Below, one piece after another: positions 21,852 to 32,055 of a DNA stretch of 64,000 nt. Numbering within the stretch: the first letter of the stretch is position 1; every line of letters begins with the position of its first letter. Location of the stretch: NCBI GenBank assembly GCA_944989445.1, contig CALYLW010000164.1, positions 559,001 to 623,000 on the forward strand, written 5' to 3'. The translations under genes and the position numbers were made by a program. Origin of the DNA: Ampullaceana balthica (lineage: Eukaryota > Mollusca > Gastropoda > Lymnaeidae). The notes beneath the pieces are model-generated. The model made no database searches, had not been told where the DNA came from, and worked only from the letters and a program-made list of their open reading frames with translations.

Positions 21852-21971
21852 ATTGTAATAAAATTAATGTTCAAAATCAACTCCTTAAAAAAAAATTTAA
21901 CCAATTTAAGGCTTTTGTGTTCATCACCGAAAGCGCTTTATGAAGCATGCAACCTTCACTTGGATTTATTT

Positions 21972-22334
21972 TAGGGCTGATACTGATTTAAATAAAAAAT
22001 TTGTTCGATTAATCGGGAAAAAATTCATTATTTCGCGAAATCAGTTAAGTCGCGGTCATTCAATATTTCCCAAATTTTGTGACGAAACACAGCAAATTCG
22101 TTCTGCTATGCAAGAAATAAAGAAGAAAAACCTTTTTGTTTACGTATGCACGTCTAAATAAATAATAATACGAGTGAAAAGTAAGTTAGTAGCACCATTT
22201 TTTAAAATAAAGTTGAAAAAAGAGAAATATTTTCTTAAATTTTAATAGAATTTTAATCGATCAAATTAATTTTAATCGATTACATTTTTTTAAACGATTA
22301 ATCGATTAATTAATCGTTAATTTCCGCAGCCCTA
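21972..22334. mobile_element. hAT-type MITE (TAGGGCTG termini, ATTAATCG-rich interior)
   Basis: The left end TAGGGCTGATAC and right end CGCAGCCCTA are inverted. Flanking octamers ATTTATTT and ATTTACTT agree at 7 of 8 positions. Near both ends the interior carries CGATTAATCG-type palindromes, the pattern of Ac-like hAT MITEs. 363 bp, non-coding; the open frame inside is accidental. Confidence 0.65.
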
Positions 22335-23139
22335 ATTTACTTGTATGCAAAATACCAATTACAGTTATAATTCGAAGCTGTATATTATGTCCTATAGTAA
22401 TAGCGTTGTTTTTTTTAAAGCTACCATATTCGTGCTTAGGTTTGCGTGTGAAAAAAATGTGTGATTTCCTAACTTAAAGAAGTCTCACGAATTTAATAAT
22501 GAACCCATGCTACAATCTGAGCTCAGCCGAGGTCAAAACTCTCAAAGCTGCTGCTACCGAAACACTTGGATGTCTTGTATAGCCGTCAAAGCTCAATGCA
22601 GTTTTAAGGATATTAAATAATACGTCTATTTCTGAGCACTGAACGATCCACCCGGGGAGTATCAGAATCAACATAGGCAGAGGCGTCACTAGGGTTGGTG
22701 TCACCCGGGGCGGTAGCTCATGGTGTCACCCCTTCACGACTGAAGGGGTGACTAAATGACGCCACAAAGCCTTGACAACTCTCACCATCCAAGCCGTATT
22801 TTCTGAATAAAAATTAGCATGTTGCAAATTATTTTTGTCATTTAAATATGTAATTAGTGTAAGTCTGAACTCTAATATCGTAACGCGCGTGAAGCCATTG
22901 AAAACGCAATTAAATAAATGGTAAACAATCAAATATTTAAGTGGAACTTTTATTTAAAGTTGCGCGTTTTTGATGTGACGTCACATTTTTTAAAAACACA
23001 CCCATCCCCCCCTCGTTAAACAGCGACACAGACGAGTGACCCCATCCCCCTATGGCGGATTAAAAAGGGGGGGGGTGAACGGGCTAAAGCTAGGGGCCCC
23101 CAATAATTTAAGGCCCCCCAAACTTATTATGAAATTATA

Positions 23140-23650
23140 GTGTATAATAAAGATGCAGGCAAATGTTTGTATTTAATCCCTGAAAATCGCCCTGGAGAGT
23201 CATACGGCAATGCTGCACATATGAGTAGGAATTATAACGGAAACCAGGCTATTCTTCGTGAGAAGTGCAGTGTTGCTCATTATGTGGCGTGCACAGCTCA
23301 TTCTATTAATTTGGTTGGGAAAAGTGCAGCAGGTTGTCCTGCTGCAGTCAGATTTTTGTGTTTTTCTTCTGCAAAATCTTTATACACGGCTTGTTGCATC
23401 TACTCATCGTTGACAGGTACTTCAAAAACACATGAAATTGATACATGTTAACAAAGCCTTGTCTGACACAAGATGGGTAGCCTGACATGATGCTGTAAGG
23501 TCTGTTAATAACTCATACCATGAGAATATCGCAGCACTGGAAGAATTAGCAACAAACGAAAATAAGCCACGTGACTGTCGACTTGAAGCAGAAGGATTTC
23601 TAAAAGAACTTGAACTACTGGAAGTCGCTATTTTACTTTAAATTTGAGTT
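23140..23650 (+). pseudogene. hAT transposase fragment (ZMYM1-like/DUF4371 type), frame-broken
   Basis: The first frame reads GESYGNAAHMSRNYNGNQAI then AHYVACTAHSINLVGKSAAG, matching the conserved core in which these transposases read G.DNA..MSGKYNG.QA and CAAHSLNLVG. After a frameshift, LSDTRWVA, a stop and then HDAVRSVNNSYHENIAALEEL continue the family's LSDTRW.AR..A motif. Several stops and frameshifts show it is dead. It might belong to a second hAT nested in the outer element rather than to the outer element. Confidence 0.75.
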
Positions 23651-23887
23651 TGTTCAAAGACAGGATTCTTAAATTACTATGAAGTCAAAGAAAAGGACAA
23701 GTCCATGGTAAAAAAAAGAGTATAAACAATCTTCAATGCTATAAAAAAAAATAGAAAGCGTCAGACAAAAATTCAAGGTTGAGGTATTTCTGGTAATCAT
23801 TGACAAACTTTATTAAGCCATACAACATCGATTAGGCGCATATAAAGACATCCATCAGAAATGTGCCTTTCTTAGAAAACCTAAATG

Positions 23888-24080
23888 AGTTGGCGGCTGG
23901 ATAGCGAAGTCAATAGTGCGCTCGCCTCACAAGCTGAGGGGCGTGGGGTCGAGCCCATGTTAAAGCCATGTTGATGAATGACTATCGCTAAAAAGTCCTC
24001 CGCTGACCTGGAGAGGAGATGGGCGCCGCCAAGGTCTTCAAGCCCCAAGAAAGTTCTAATGGAAACATTAGAACCCCCTA
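23888..24080 (+). mobile_element. tRNA-derived SINE (inside the hAT element)
   Basis: A box-like GGATAGCGAAGTCAATAGTG and B box GGGTCGAGCCC are spaced as in a tRNA, with anticodon-arm-like CTCGCCTCACAAGCTGAGG between them. A body of unknown origin follows. The acceptor ends do not pair, so it is not a working tRNA. The 3' end is not defined. Confidence 0.55.
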
Positions 24081-25264
24081 CGAAAAAAAACCCCCAGTGT
24101 TTTTATCAAACACGGACAAAAAAAACTAAATTAGTTCAGGAATTTCGCCATTCGATGCCAAGTTAATGGAAGAATATTCAAGCGATTTCGAAGACTGCTT
24201 ACCTTCAGAATTAGTCCAATTTTCAGAACTCTTTAAAAATTTATTGTCCAGACCCAGGCACAGGGTAAGGAAAAGAAAGTAGACCAATGCGAAACTCAAA
24301 ACACGTGCACAGAGTTAACAATTTTGCTGCTTTTGAATGAGCTAAATTTCACACAGTCCTTTACAAATGTACACATCACACTTCGCATCTATCTTTCAAT
24401 TATGCCATCAAACTGCAGCTGAGAGCGATCCTTTTCAAGTTGAAAAGAATATAAAATATGAGTAAAAATTTGCAACATGAAAGTTGTAGGTTGAAATAAT
24501 AAAAAAACATATTTTTCAATAAATTTTTGATTACAAATATAGAAAACAATTCGTTACCCCATGAAAAAAAGTTTTTAAATATATATTTTTAAAAATACGG
24601 AATAACGCAGGCTCGTTCGTAACCACCAAACAGCGTAAGTCGGTATGAGACCATCGTAACCGGAGGACTACCTGTAAATAAACATGTCTATGCTTTCACG
24701 CCTTTAATAAATATATATAAAACGAAATTATATTAACTCAAAGATATTGAATTCACAATTTTCCTCTATAAAACATCAACAAAGAAAAGCCATCTTTTGA
24801 TTTTTGGGGGGAATAAAAATCGTATCTCCCCCCCCGCCACCCCCGTGTTGTGGAGGAAGTCGTGAGGTAGGATTCGTCCATGCTGTCGGTGTGTCCAAGC
24901 CCACATGGCTTTATATCTTTTAAAACATAAAACACTGCCCCTTTCATGTCCAGTCTTTTTTTTAAAGATCTCTCTGCTGCGACTTTTTCTTTTCTTTATT
25001 TTCCTAATTAGTTTTAATGTTGTTTGTGTGTTGGGACTGTTTTATTATTGCAAGTTAACCGATATTTTTTAAATAAAAGTTTTCGCGTTCAATGTGTTTC
25101 ATTGTATTCCTTAATTTCTTTCTAGATGAAAAAAAATTGAATTCTTTTTTTCTGACATAAAATCGTACACAGTAAATTTTAGGCTTGGGTGTCACCCCCT
25201 GATGGGTGTCACCCGGGGCGGCCCGCACCCCCCGCACCCCCCTAGTGACGCCACTGAACATAGG

Positions 25265-25875
25265 TACCGTGGACCTGGAAACTAACTTTACCCTTATACT
25301 TATACTATACATAATTTTCCTCAACATACCGAGTCTCCTAGGAATTGCCGGGACTCTGTGGCAGATTACTGTTGATATGAATCATTTATAGCGATACGGT
25401 ATTTTCATTAACGATTTCATAACAGGTTTATCTATACTTAGAGATGGTTGGTGGTGGTTTTCAAAATTAGCGCAGGAGCAATAGGAAAAAAAACACACCA
25501 GAGATTGAGATGATTGTTTAGAGGTTCTTCAAGAAATTACAGGTGATCTGTGGAAGTAGTGACGAGCTGTGAAATATTACTTCGTAAATGAAATCTCACG
25601 AATGAGAAGTGGGCTGATAAAGTTGAGTCGATAATGAGGAATTAAGCGCGTGAGCTGACAAATTATTTAGTGGCGTTGATGATTCGTCTGGAGAAATCAA
25701 CACACTTAAACAGTCTTTTCCCAAACACAGACAACACACAACACGGACAACTAACTGCCTGTTAAATCTTGAGCTGCTGTCATGGCTTTTCTTTTTGAAT
25801 CCAATAATTTTTAATTAAAGTATTCAAAGTTAATTTAAAATCACGTGTGCATTCATCGTGTGTATCAATCAAAAG
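25265..25875. other. Unannotated spacer between hAT element and SINE
   Basis: Host flank beginning with the right-hand target duplication of the hAT element. No coding signal or repeat that I recognise. Confidence 0.5.
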
Positions 25876-26158
25876 GCGGTGGTCGAGTGGCAGCGCACTG
25901 GACTGTCGTACCGATGGTCACGGGTTCGAATCCGTGTGAAGGCAATGGTTTGTTCCCGGGGCCTAGGGCGTCCCTGAGTCACCCCGCTCCGAATGGGTAC
26001 CTAACTACATGTAGTTAGGCGGCTGGGTAATGCGTGGAACCCACAAAGCCGTGGCCTGTGAATGCTGCATCACTTGCCAACAGATCATCTGTCATGGTCT
26101 GTGGACGCAACTATCTTCTGCATAGAAGGAGCGTCTGTATAGATAAGATAAGATAAAA
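25876..26158 (+). mobile_element. tRNA-derived SINE with LINE-like stem-loop 3' tail
   Basis: Box A TGGTCGAGTGG (25880-25890) and box B GGTTCGAATCC (25923-25933) form a tRNA-like head. A central body (GGGTACCTAACTACATGTAG, then GCTGCATCACTTGCC) is shared in part with the SINE at 33234-33443. The tail (26104-26135) has GACGC..CTTCTGCATAGAAG..GCGTC, a two-part stem-loop, followed by GATAAGATAAGATAA. The same stem-loop and GATAA tail end the LINE at 28.0 kb, which suggests that LINE or a relative mobilised this SINE. Confidence 0.85.
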
Positions 26159-26159
26159 G

Positions 26160-26995
26160 GAAAAAAAAACAAGACAATGTTTTTTTTTAAAATTTATTTT
26201 TTAAAATCATCTTGTGTAGCCAAATGCGACATCGAATCACCGATAACACAGCTCTGTTTGTCAACACGTCTAAGGGTGCACTGGTTACAGATCCCAAAGC
26301 TGCGTGTGTGCAACCGATTCATCAACTGCGGCTACACAGTGTGTACCTTTAGTACCAGGCCCGGGCGTTTGAGATGGAATTGACAATTAACCTGCGACAA
26401 AATTGATCGGATTCAATCATTCCGGTGGGCGGACGGCGGTTGGGTGGCCCAAACCTACCACGGATTGGATCAGTTGAGCCCAAGGCTACGCCATTGATCT
26501 GCTCTCTTCGTCTCTATCAGTAGCAAGAAGCAGAAGTGCGCTAATTGCTAGCCATGAAGATAATCTCTACATTTAGTGGGGGTGGTGTGTGGGGGAGGGG
26601 ATATGAATTGGTTTTTTAAAGTCTATTATTTTCATCTCCCCTTTTAAATTTAGAATGATACACCAGTTAGCCTACATTTGAAAAAATACACCTTTAAGTC
26701 ACAAGTCTGACGAACCAACCAATCGCTGATTGGCCACTAAATGTGTGTGCTTACGTAAGCGATTGAGTTGAAGTTCCTGCTTTGGGTAAAATCAAGGCCA
26801 TGCAGGGGGCTAAAAGAAAGAGAGTGGGAGAGGGTAGCAAAGATCGAACGTCCTAAGGGCAGTATTCAGAGGGGTTAGTGGTTGGGATGTATCGTTCTAT
26901 AACACGTATGCACATCAATAGTCAAATGAGATAGAGCCGTTTTTTTTAAAATTTCATTTTTTAAATGTTTTTTTTTAATGTATAAATAGAGTCTT
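26160..26995. other. Unannotated region between SINE and LINE
   Basis: Mixed-composition sequence (26220-26520 is less AT-rich) with no protein I recognise. 26177-26383 is open but has no family resemblance. G-rich tract near 26575-26600. Confidence 0.4.
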
Positions 26996-27003
26996 AACTT
27001 AAC

Positions 27004-28008
27004 TACTTTGGAATCTCAGGTTCCTTACATCACTGGATCCAAGACTTCCTTTTGGGCAGGGAGCAAACTGTAATAATTAATGGATCTAAATCTGCACCAA
27101 TAAAGGTTAACTCAGGAGTTCCACAAGGAACTGTGCTAGGTCCCTTACTCTTTTTAATTTATATAAATGATTTACCCAACAACATCTCAACAGGTACAAA
27201 AGTTAGGTAATTTGCTGATGATTGTATAATCTATAGAACAATTAAATCAGAACAAGACAGCAACATTTTACAAAAAGACTTAGATGAATTGATAAAATGG
27301 GAAACTAACTGGAGTATGTCTTTCGACCCAGAAAAGTGTCAACTGTTAAGAGTAACAAAGAAAAAGAAACAAATAAATTCAAAATATTACATTCATGGAA
27401 AAGAACTGACCCAAACTAAAGATGCAAAATACTTAGGAGTCTTAATAAATGAGAAACTATCATGGAATCCCCATGTCAATGAAGTTATTAAAAAATCAAA
27501 CAAAACCGTAGGCTTTATAAAAAGAAACTTTAACAAATGTAATAGAGATATAAAACTAAAATGCTACCTCACTTTGGTGAGACCTGTACTAGAATATGCA
27601 TCTTCTGTATGGGACCCATCCACCAAAGAAAACATTGATAAACTAGAACAAATTCAAAAAAGAGCTGCCAGATTCATTACTGGAGAATATTCGAAACTGA
27701 CAAGAATAACACCATTAGTTAAATCATTAAACCTTGAAACACTAGAGGATAGAAGAACCAAAAGCAAAGTAGTAATCATACATAAAGCAATTAATTCTAA
27801 TTTAGAAATACAACACAAAGATAACTTAGTACAACCCTCAGATAAACATAAGGATAAAAACATCTTTCTTATTCCGTATGCAAGAACAAGCACATACAAG
27901 TTTTCCTTCTTCCCGTCCGGAATTCGGGCGTGGAATGGGTTGCCTGAAGAATCCAGGAAAACCAACACTTTATCAACATTTAAATCTCTAATAAAAATAC
28001 AGGACTAA
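27004..28008 (+). pseudogene. 5'-truncated LINE, reverse transcriptase domain with one internal stop
   Basis: One frame from 27004 to the TAG/TAA region at 28008 encodes the second half of a non-LTR reverse transcriptase: YFGISGSLHHWIQDFL, SGVPQGTVLGPLLFLIYIND, FADDCIIYR (catalytic Asp-Asp, FADD at 27211-27222), SFDPEKCQLLRV, KYLGVLINEKLSW, TLVRPVLEYASSVWDP and IQKRAARFI. This is the CR1/Jockey-like architecture with its C-terminal tail. A single in-frame TAA (27208-27210) lies immediately before FADD. The endonuclease and RT fingers are missing, as usual after abortive reverse transcription. One stop and no frameshift point to a fairly recent copy. Confidence 0.93.
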
Positions 28009-28090
28009 ACACAAACCACAGATAAGCGTAGGACGCAATAATCTTCTGTATAGAAGGAGCGTCTGTAAACAAATAAGATAAGATAAGAGT
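28009..28090 (+). mobile_element. LINE 3' UTR: stem-loop and GATAA-repeat tail
   Basis: After the stop codon the 3' end carries GACGC (28032-28036), CTTCT-GTAT-AGAAG (28043-28056) and GCGTC (28059-28063), then a short AAGATAAGATAAG tail. The outer and inner stems can pair. This is probably the reverse-transcriptase recognition end of the element. It matches the SINE tail at 26104-26156. Confidence 0.85.
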
Positions 28091-28224
28091 CAAATACGAG
28101 TCTGCTGGTGAGCTGTAGTTGTGTTCTAGATAAGAGACAAATACTTAAATAAGACATGGTTATAGTTTTACGAAAGTTAAATATTCTATGTGAGAGGGAA
28201 ACCCTAGCACAACGCAACCAGGAA

Positions 28225-28758
28225 AGAAGACCCATCATATATATATTTACCCTCAATTATGTATGACTGACTCACTTTGGCCTAACGCTAAGGGACATCA
28301 CTTTCCTTTTTTAAAAATTGAAAATATAGACTTAAAAATAATAACCATTTTGGTTTCCAGATTAGCATTAACCAAACAACGCACAAACATTTGACGTCAG
28401 CATTTGTGTTGTAAACAGTGCTGACTCAAAGGGTTATTTTTTGGTGCAGTAATTTGATGCGCTGCTTTCTAAAATTAGATTAAAAAATCGTGTGGTGATT
28501 AGCACTGTAAAAAAATAATTATATAAATACTTTGTGTACATTTCAGAAATATTTAGCATTTATCATACAAGGATAAGTTACTTGGGCTTTTGACCATAAA
28601 AAAGTGGGCGCAGTAGGCATCCTACAAACCCTATTATAAAATACTTTGTCTACATTTAAGGAAGTTTAATATTAAGTATTTATCATACAAGGACAAGTTA
28701 GTTGGGCTTTTGAAAAAGGTGGGCGCCGTAGGCGCCACGGCGCCGCAGCACAACCTAG
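28225..28758 (+). mobile_element. Non-autonomous Helitron-like element (3' end at 28758)
   Basis: The 3' end has the self-complementary GGCGCC-AC-GGCGCC hairpin (28731-28744), ten more bases and CTAG followed by T (28755-28759), the Helitron 3' format. The body (TTTGGTTAATGxTAATCTGG, AAATTACTGCACCAAAAAA, CTTATCCTTGTATGATAAAT in one or other strand) is repeated inverted at 38835-39320 and partly at 61.6 kb. The 5' end is not fixed. Confidence 0.65.
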
Positions 28759-28762
28759 TCTA

Positions 28763-28930
28763 GAAATAGAGTAATACACAATGCCATGAGGCATAACAGA
28801 CACAGGAAACAGTGCCCTGGGGCACCATCGATACAAGACACGGCGCCCTGAGGCATCACTGACAGAAGACACATCGTCCCTCCCCCAAGGCTCCCTAGAC
28901 GCAATACACGGCGCCCTGGGGCACCACTGA
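28763..28930. repeat. Degenerate ~31-bp minisatellite (GGCGCCCTGGGGCACC core)
   Basis: Four or five imperfect units built on ACACGGCGCCCTGAGGCATC and ACTGACA follow the Helitron-like 3' end. Unit lengths vary. The open frames across it are composition effects. Confidence 0.6.
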
Positions 28931-29209
28931 CCCAGGACACAGTGCCAACCCAACCCACGTCCAAACATCCAGTGGATGATCCGCCATTTTTTAAACGTTG
29001 AACAAGCGAAACATCGGGTCCCACTCGACGACACCAACAAGTTCTGCTCGTAGCTCCTTCCCCTCCCTTAACCCCCACCCCTCCCATTCCCTCTGCAGAT
29101 AATTGATCCGTAAATCACCCACCGTCCATATTATCGATCCACCGCGCGACCCCCCGCGGCTCGGCTCAAATCAATCCGCATCTCTTCGCTGTGTCCGGAC
29201 ACGGCCAAG

Positions 29210-29389
29210 ATGTTGACGAGGTCGGGCCTGGCTGTTGTTGGCGTGAGCGACCCGACCCCCCGGGGACCGGCGGCCGTCTTTGGTTGGTCAGCAAAAAGCC
29301 GCTACCACACCCCTTTGGGCCAGGAGTCCCCACCCATTCCTTACGTCATTGTCTACCGAAATTCAGCGCTCGATGAAACGGAAGATTAG
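29210..29389 (+). CDS. Short open frame, 59 codons, unknown
   Basis: ATG to TAG in a locally GC-rich island. The product begins MLTRSGLAVVGVSD and includes HTPLGQESPPIPYVIVYRNS. Balanced composition makes it look more protein-like than neighbouring frames, but I recognise no family and see no splice partners. It could be a host exon, a piece of captured gene in a transposon, or chance. Confidence 0.2.
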   Translation: MLTRSGLAVVGVSDPTPRGPAAVFGWSAKSRYHTPLGQESPPIPYVIVYRNSALDETED

Positions 29390-29417
29390 AAGAGGTGGGG
29401 TCATGTCAAACATCTGT

Positions 29418-29625
29418 TGGGCTACTGACTGACCACATCTAGCGGGGCTACTGTCTACATATGATGGTGGGCTACTGTCCACATATGATGGTGGGCTACT
29501 GTCTACATATGATGGTGGGCTAATGTCCACATATCATGGTGGGCAACTGTCCACATATGATGGTGGGCAACTGTCCACATCTGGTGGGCAACTGTCCACA
29601 TCTGGTGGGCTACTGTCCACATTTT
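29418..29625. repeat. ~24-bp minisatellite (GGGCTACTGTCCACATATGA unit)
   Basis: Eight or nine units of GGGC(T/A)ACTGTCCACATATGATGGT, some shortened to TCTGGT at the end. Non-coding. Confidence 0.85.
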
Positions 29626-29799
29626 TAAGTGTGTCGCTGGGGAACAAGATTTGTGACTAACGAACTGGCGACCAGAGTTGATATGTATATAACGGGGTAA
29701 AATATATACATAGATATATAGTAACACAGGGCCACAGTTTAGGAAGTGATCGTGATATATGCTGACACGTTAACTTGCAATAACATAAACAAGTACAGA

Positions 29800-30014
29800 A
29801 TACACGTGTGTGTTTTCTGGAACGACTCACACATGTCACGAGTGTTTCTGCACCAAGTATACATTGCACGTGTGTATTCCTGCACCAAGTACACATTGCA
29901 CATGTGTCTTACATCGCCAATTATACGTGTGTGTTGCATCACCAATTAATCGTGTGTGTTACATCAACAATTACACGTGTGTGTTACATCGCCAATTAAA
30001 CGTGTGTGTTACAT
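29800..30014. repeat. ~26-bp imperfect minisatellite (CACGTGTGTGTTACATC unit)
   Basis: About seven imperfect units with CACGTGTGTGTTACATC(G/A)CCAATTA. The earlier units are more diverged (TGCACCAAGTATACATTG). The array ends at 30014. Confidence 0.75.
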
Positions 30015-30193
30015 CACAGTCAGGTTGGGGGGTGGGTTTGGGGTGTGACCCATATGTGTTCTTACTGGGTGGGAGGAGACAAACTATGATGTACTTTTAC
30101 GTTGTAATGTTATTGCTGCAAATAATATATTTTTGTTTAAAAAAAGGGGGTGGGCGTTGTAGAAAAATACCGAAGCCGGAGCCGAATTTGCAA

Positions 30194-31770
30194 TAAAACA
30201 AACCCGTAAAAACAAAGTCTGGTCACTGATCGCTTGACCAAGCTCAGCGTGACACGTAAAATGTAAACAAAAGCACGCCGGTACTTCGATGGGGGAGAGG
30301 GGGAAAAGTCTGGTCACCGATTCGCTTGACCGAGCTCAGAGTGACACGTAAAATGTAAACAAAAGCGCCCGTCGCTTCGTTGGGTCGCCTCAATGCGTCA
30401 GCTCAAAATTTCACGTGGCAAAAAAACAATAACAAACCGTGAATTTAAATTACATACCTCATATAAGGATAAACTAAAAATGCATTAATTTAATTACGGT
30501 ACGTTCGATCGATCTGAAATTTTGATACGATGCATTGTTAGGTCAGACGGGTCCGTGTGCCAAATTTCAGTTCGATCGGATCATGGGAAGTGGGTCATTT
30601 TTGACTTTTCTTTTTCCGCCCGCCCAAGACAGAGAGAGATGACGGCCGGTGAAGTTAATATAAGGGATTTAATAAAACAAACCCGTAAAAACAAAGTTTT
30701 TGACTATAAATCCCTTATATATGAGACATAACTAACAGTATTGATTATTTTCAAACATTTACAGACTGAATCTGTCTTAACTCAAGTTTGCTTCATAACC
30801 CTAGTGGGGGGGAGGGGTGGGTGGGAGGGGGAGAGGGGAAAAGTCTGGTCACCGATTCGCTTGACCGAGCTCAGAGTGACACGTAAAATGTAAACAAAAG
30901 CGCCCGTCGCTTCGTTGGGTCGCCTCAATGCGTCAGCTCAAAATTTCACGTGGGAAAAAAAACAATAACAAACAGTGAATTTAAATTACATACCTCATAT
31001 AAGGATAAACTAAAAATGCATTAATTTAATTACGGTACGTTCGATCGATCTGAAATTTTGATACGATGCATTGTTAGGTCAGACGGGTCCGTGTGCCAAA
31101 TTTCAGTTCGATCGGATCATGGGAAGTGGGTCATTTTTGACTTCTGTTTTTCCGCCCGCCCAAGACAGAGAGAGAGATGACGGCCGGTGAAGTTAATATA
31201 AGGGATTTAAATAAAACAAACCCGTAAAAACAAAGTTTTTGACTATAAATCCCTTATATATGAGACATAACTAACAGTATTGATTATTTTCAAACATTTA
31301 CAGACTGAATCTGTCTTAACTCAACTTTGCATCATAACCCTAGTGGGGGGGGAGGGGTGGGGGGGGGAGGGGTGGGTGGGGGGGGAGGGGTGGGTGGGGG
31401 GAGAGGGGAAAAGTCTGGTCACCGATTCGCTTGACCGAGCTCAGAGTGACACGTAAAATGTAAACAAAAGCGCCCGTCGCTTCGTTGGGTCGCCTCAATG
31501 CGTCAGCTCAAAATTTCACGTGGGAAAAAAACAATAACAAACAGTGAATTTAAATTACATACCTCATATAAGGATAAACTAAAAATGCATTAATTTAATT
31601 ACGGTACGTTCGATCGATCTGAAATTTTGATACGATGCATTGTTTAGGTGAGACGGGTCCGTGTGCCAAATTTCAGCTCGATCGGATCACGGAAGTGGGT
31701 CATTTTTGACTTTTGTTTTTCCGCCCGCCCAAGACAGAGAGAGACGGCCGCGAAGTTAATATAAGGGGTT
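30194..31770 (+). repeat. Dispersed repeat family A, tandem array of three copies (~541-bp period)
   Basis: Units start at AAAACAAACCCGTAAAAAC (30194, 30673, 31214) and close with GAAGTTAATATAAGGGATTT. Shared landmarks are GTGACACGTAAAATGTAAAC, GATCGATCTGAAATTTTGAT and GGGAAGTGGGTCATTTTTGA. The first unit is a short, rearranged copy. Units 2 and 3 contain expanding G-rich tracts (30803-30838, 31341-31407). An inverted copy lies at 37597-38099 and a forward copy at 57700-58206. No coding capacity. Confidence 0.85.
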
Positions 31771-31771
31771 T

Positions 31772-31958
31772 AAAAATGGCTGGATTCCGGATTTGCCGGA
31801 GCAGAAGCTAATAAAGATAAATATTATTTTATGGCTCTACCGACCAGCCGGATTTGGCCGGATTTATGAAGTCAAATTCTGCCGGAGCGAAGCCGGATTT
31901 GAAAAAAGGCTTGATTCCGGATTTGCCGGAGCCGGAGCCAAAATCCGGTACACCCCTA
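31772..31958. mobile_element. Truncated hAT-like end (CCGGATTTGCCGGAGCC repeats, TACACCCCTA terminus)
   Basis: Several short GATTCCGGATTTGCCGGAGC repeats lead to a CCGGTACACCCCTA terminus, the form of many hAT MITEs (TAGGGGTGTACCGG reading in). The left end abuts the family A array and no matching terminus is found there, so it is probably truncated. Confidence 0.45.
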
Positions 31959-32055
31959 ATTGAAACAAATTACAGTTGGGATTCAGTATAATTATTATTA
32001 TTGGGATTATTACTTTTATTTTTCCATATTGTTATTGAATCCACACGACTCACCT

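Larger units (their letters stand above)
22678..25256. mobile_element. hAT element, 2.58 kb, perfect 8-bp target duplication
   Basis: The termini are CAGAGGCGTCACTAGGG and the inverted CCCTAGTGACGCCACTG. They are flanked by the identical octamer AACATAGG at 22670-22677 and 25257-25264. Subterminal GGTGTCACCCGGGGCGG occurs at both ends (about 22698 and 25205). The interior carries decayed hAT transposase sequence (23140-23650), a GGGGGCCCC-rich terminus of another hAT type (about 23050-23110) and a tRNA-derived SINE (about 23890), so it has been a target for later insertions. Confidence 0.85.

Noticed and set aside
26983..28095. Target-site duplication of the LINE (AGAGTC on both sides)
   Set aside because: Only six bases match and the offset from the 5' end is uneven; too weak to claim.
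31772..31958. Complete hAT element with target duplication
   Set aside because: Only the TACACCCCTA end is convincing. The octamer after it (ATTGAAAC) has no partner on the left, where the family A array begins.
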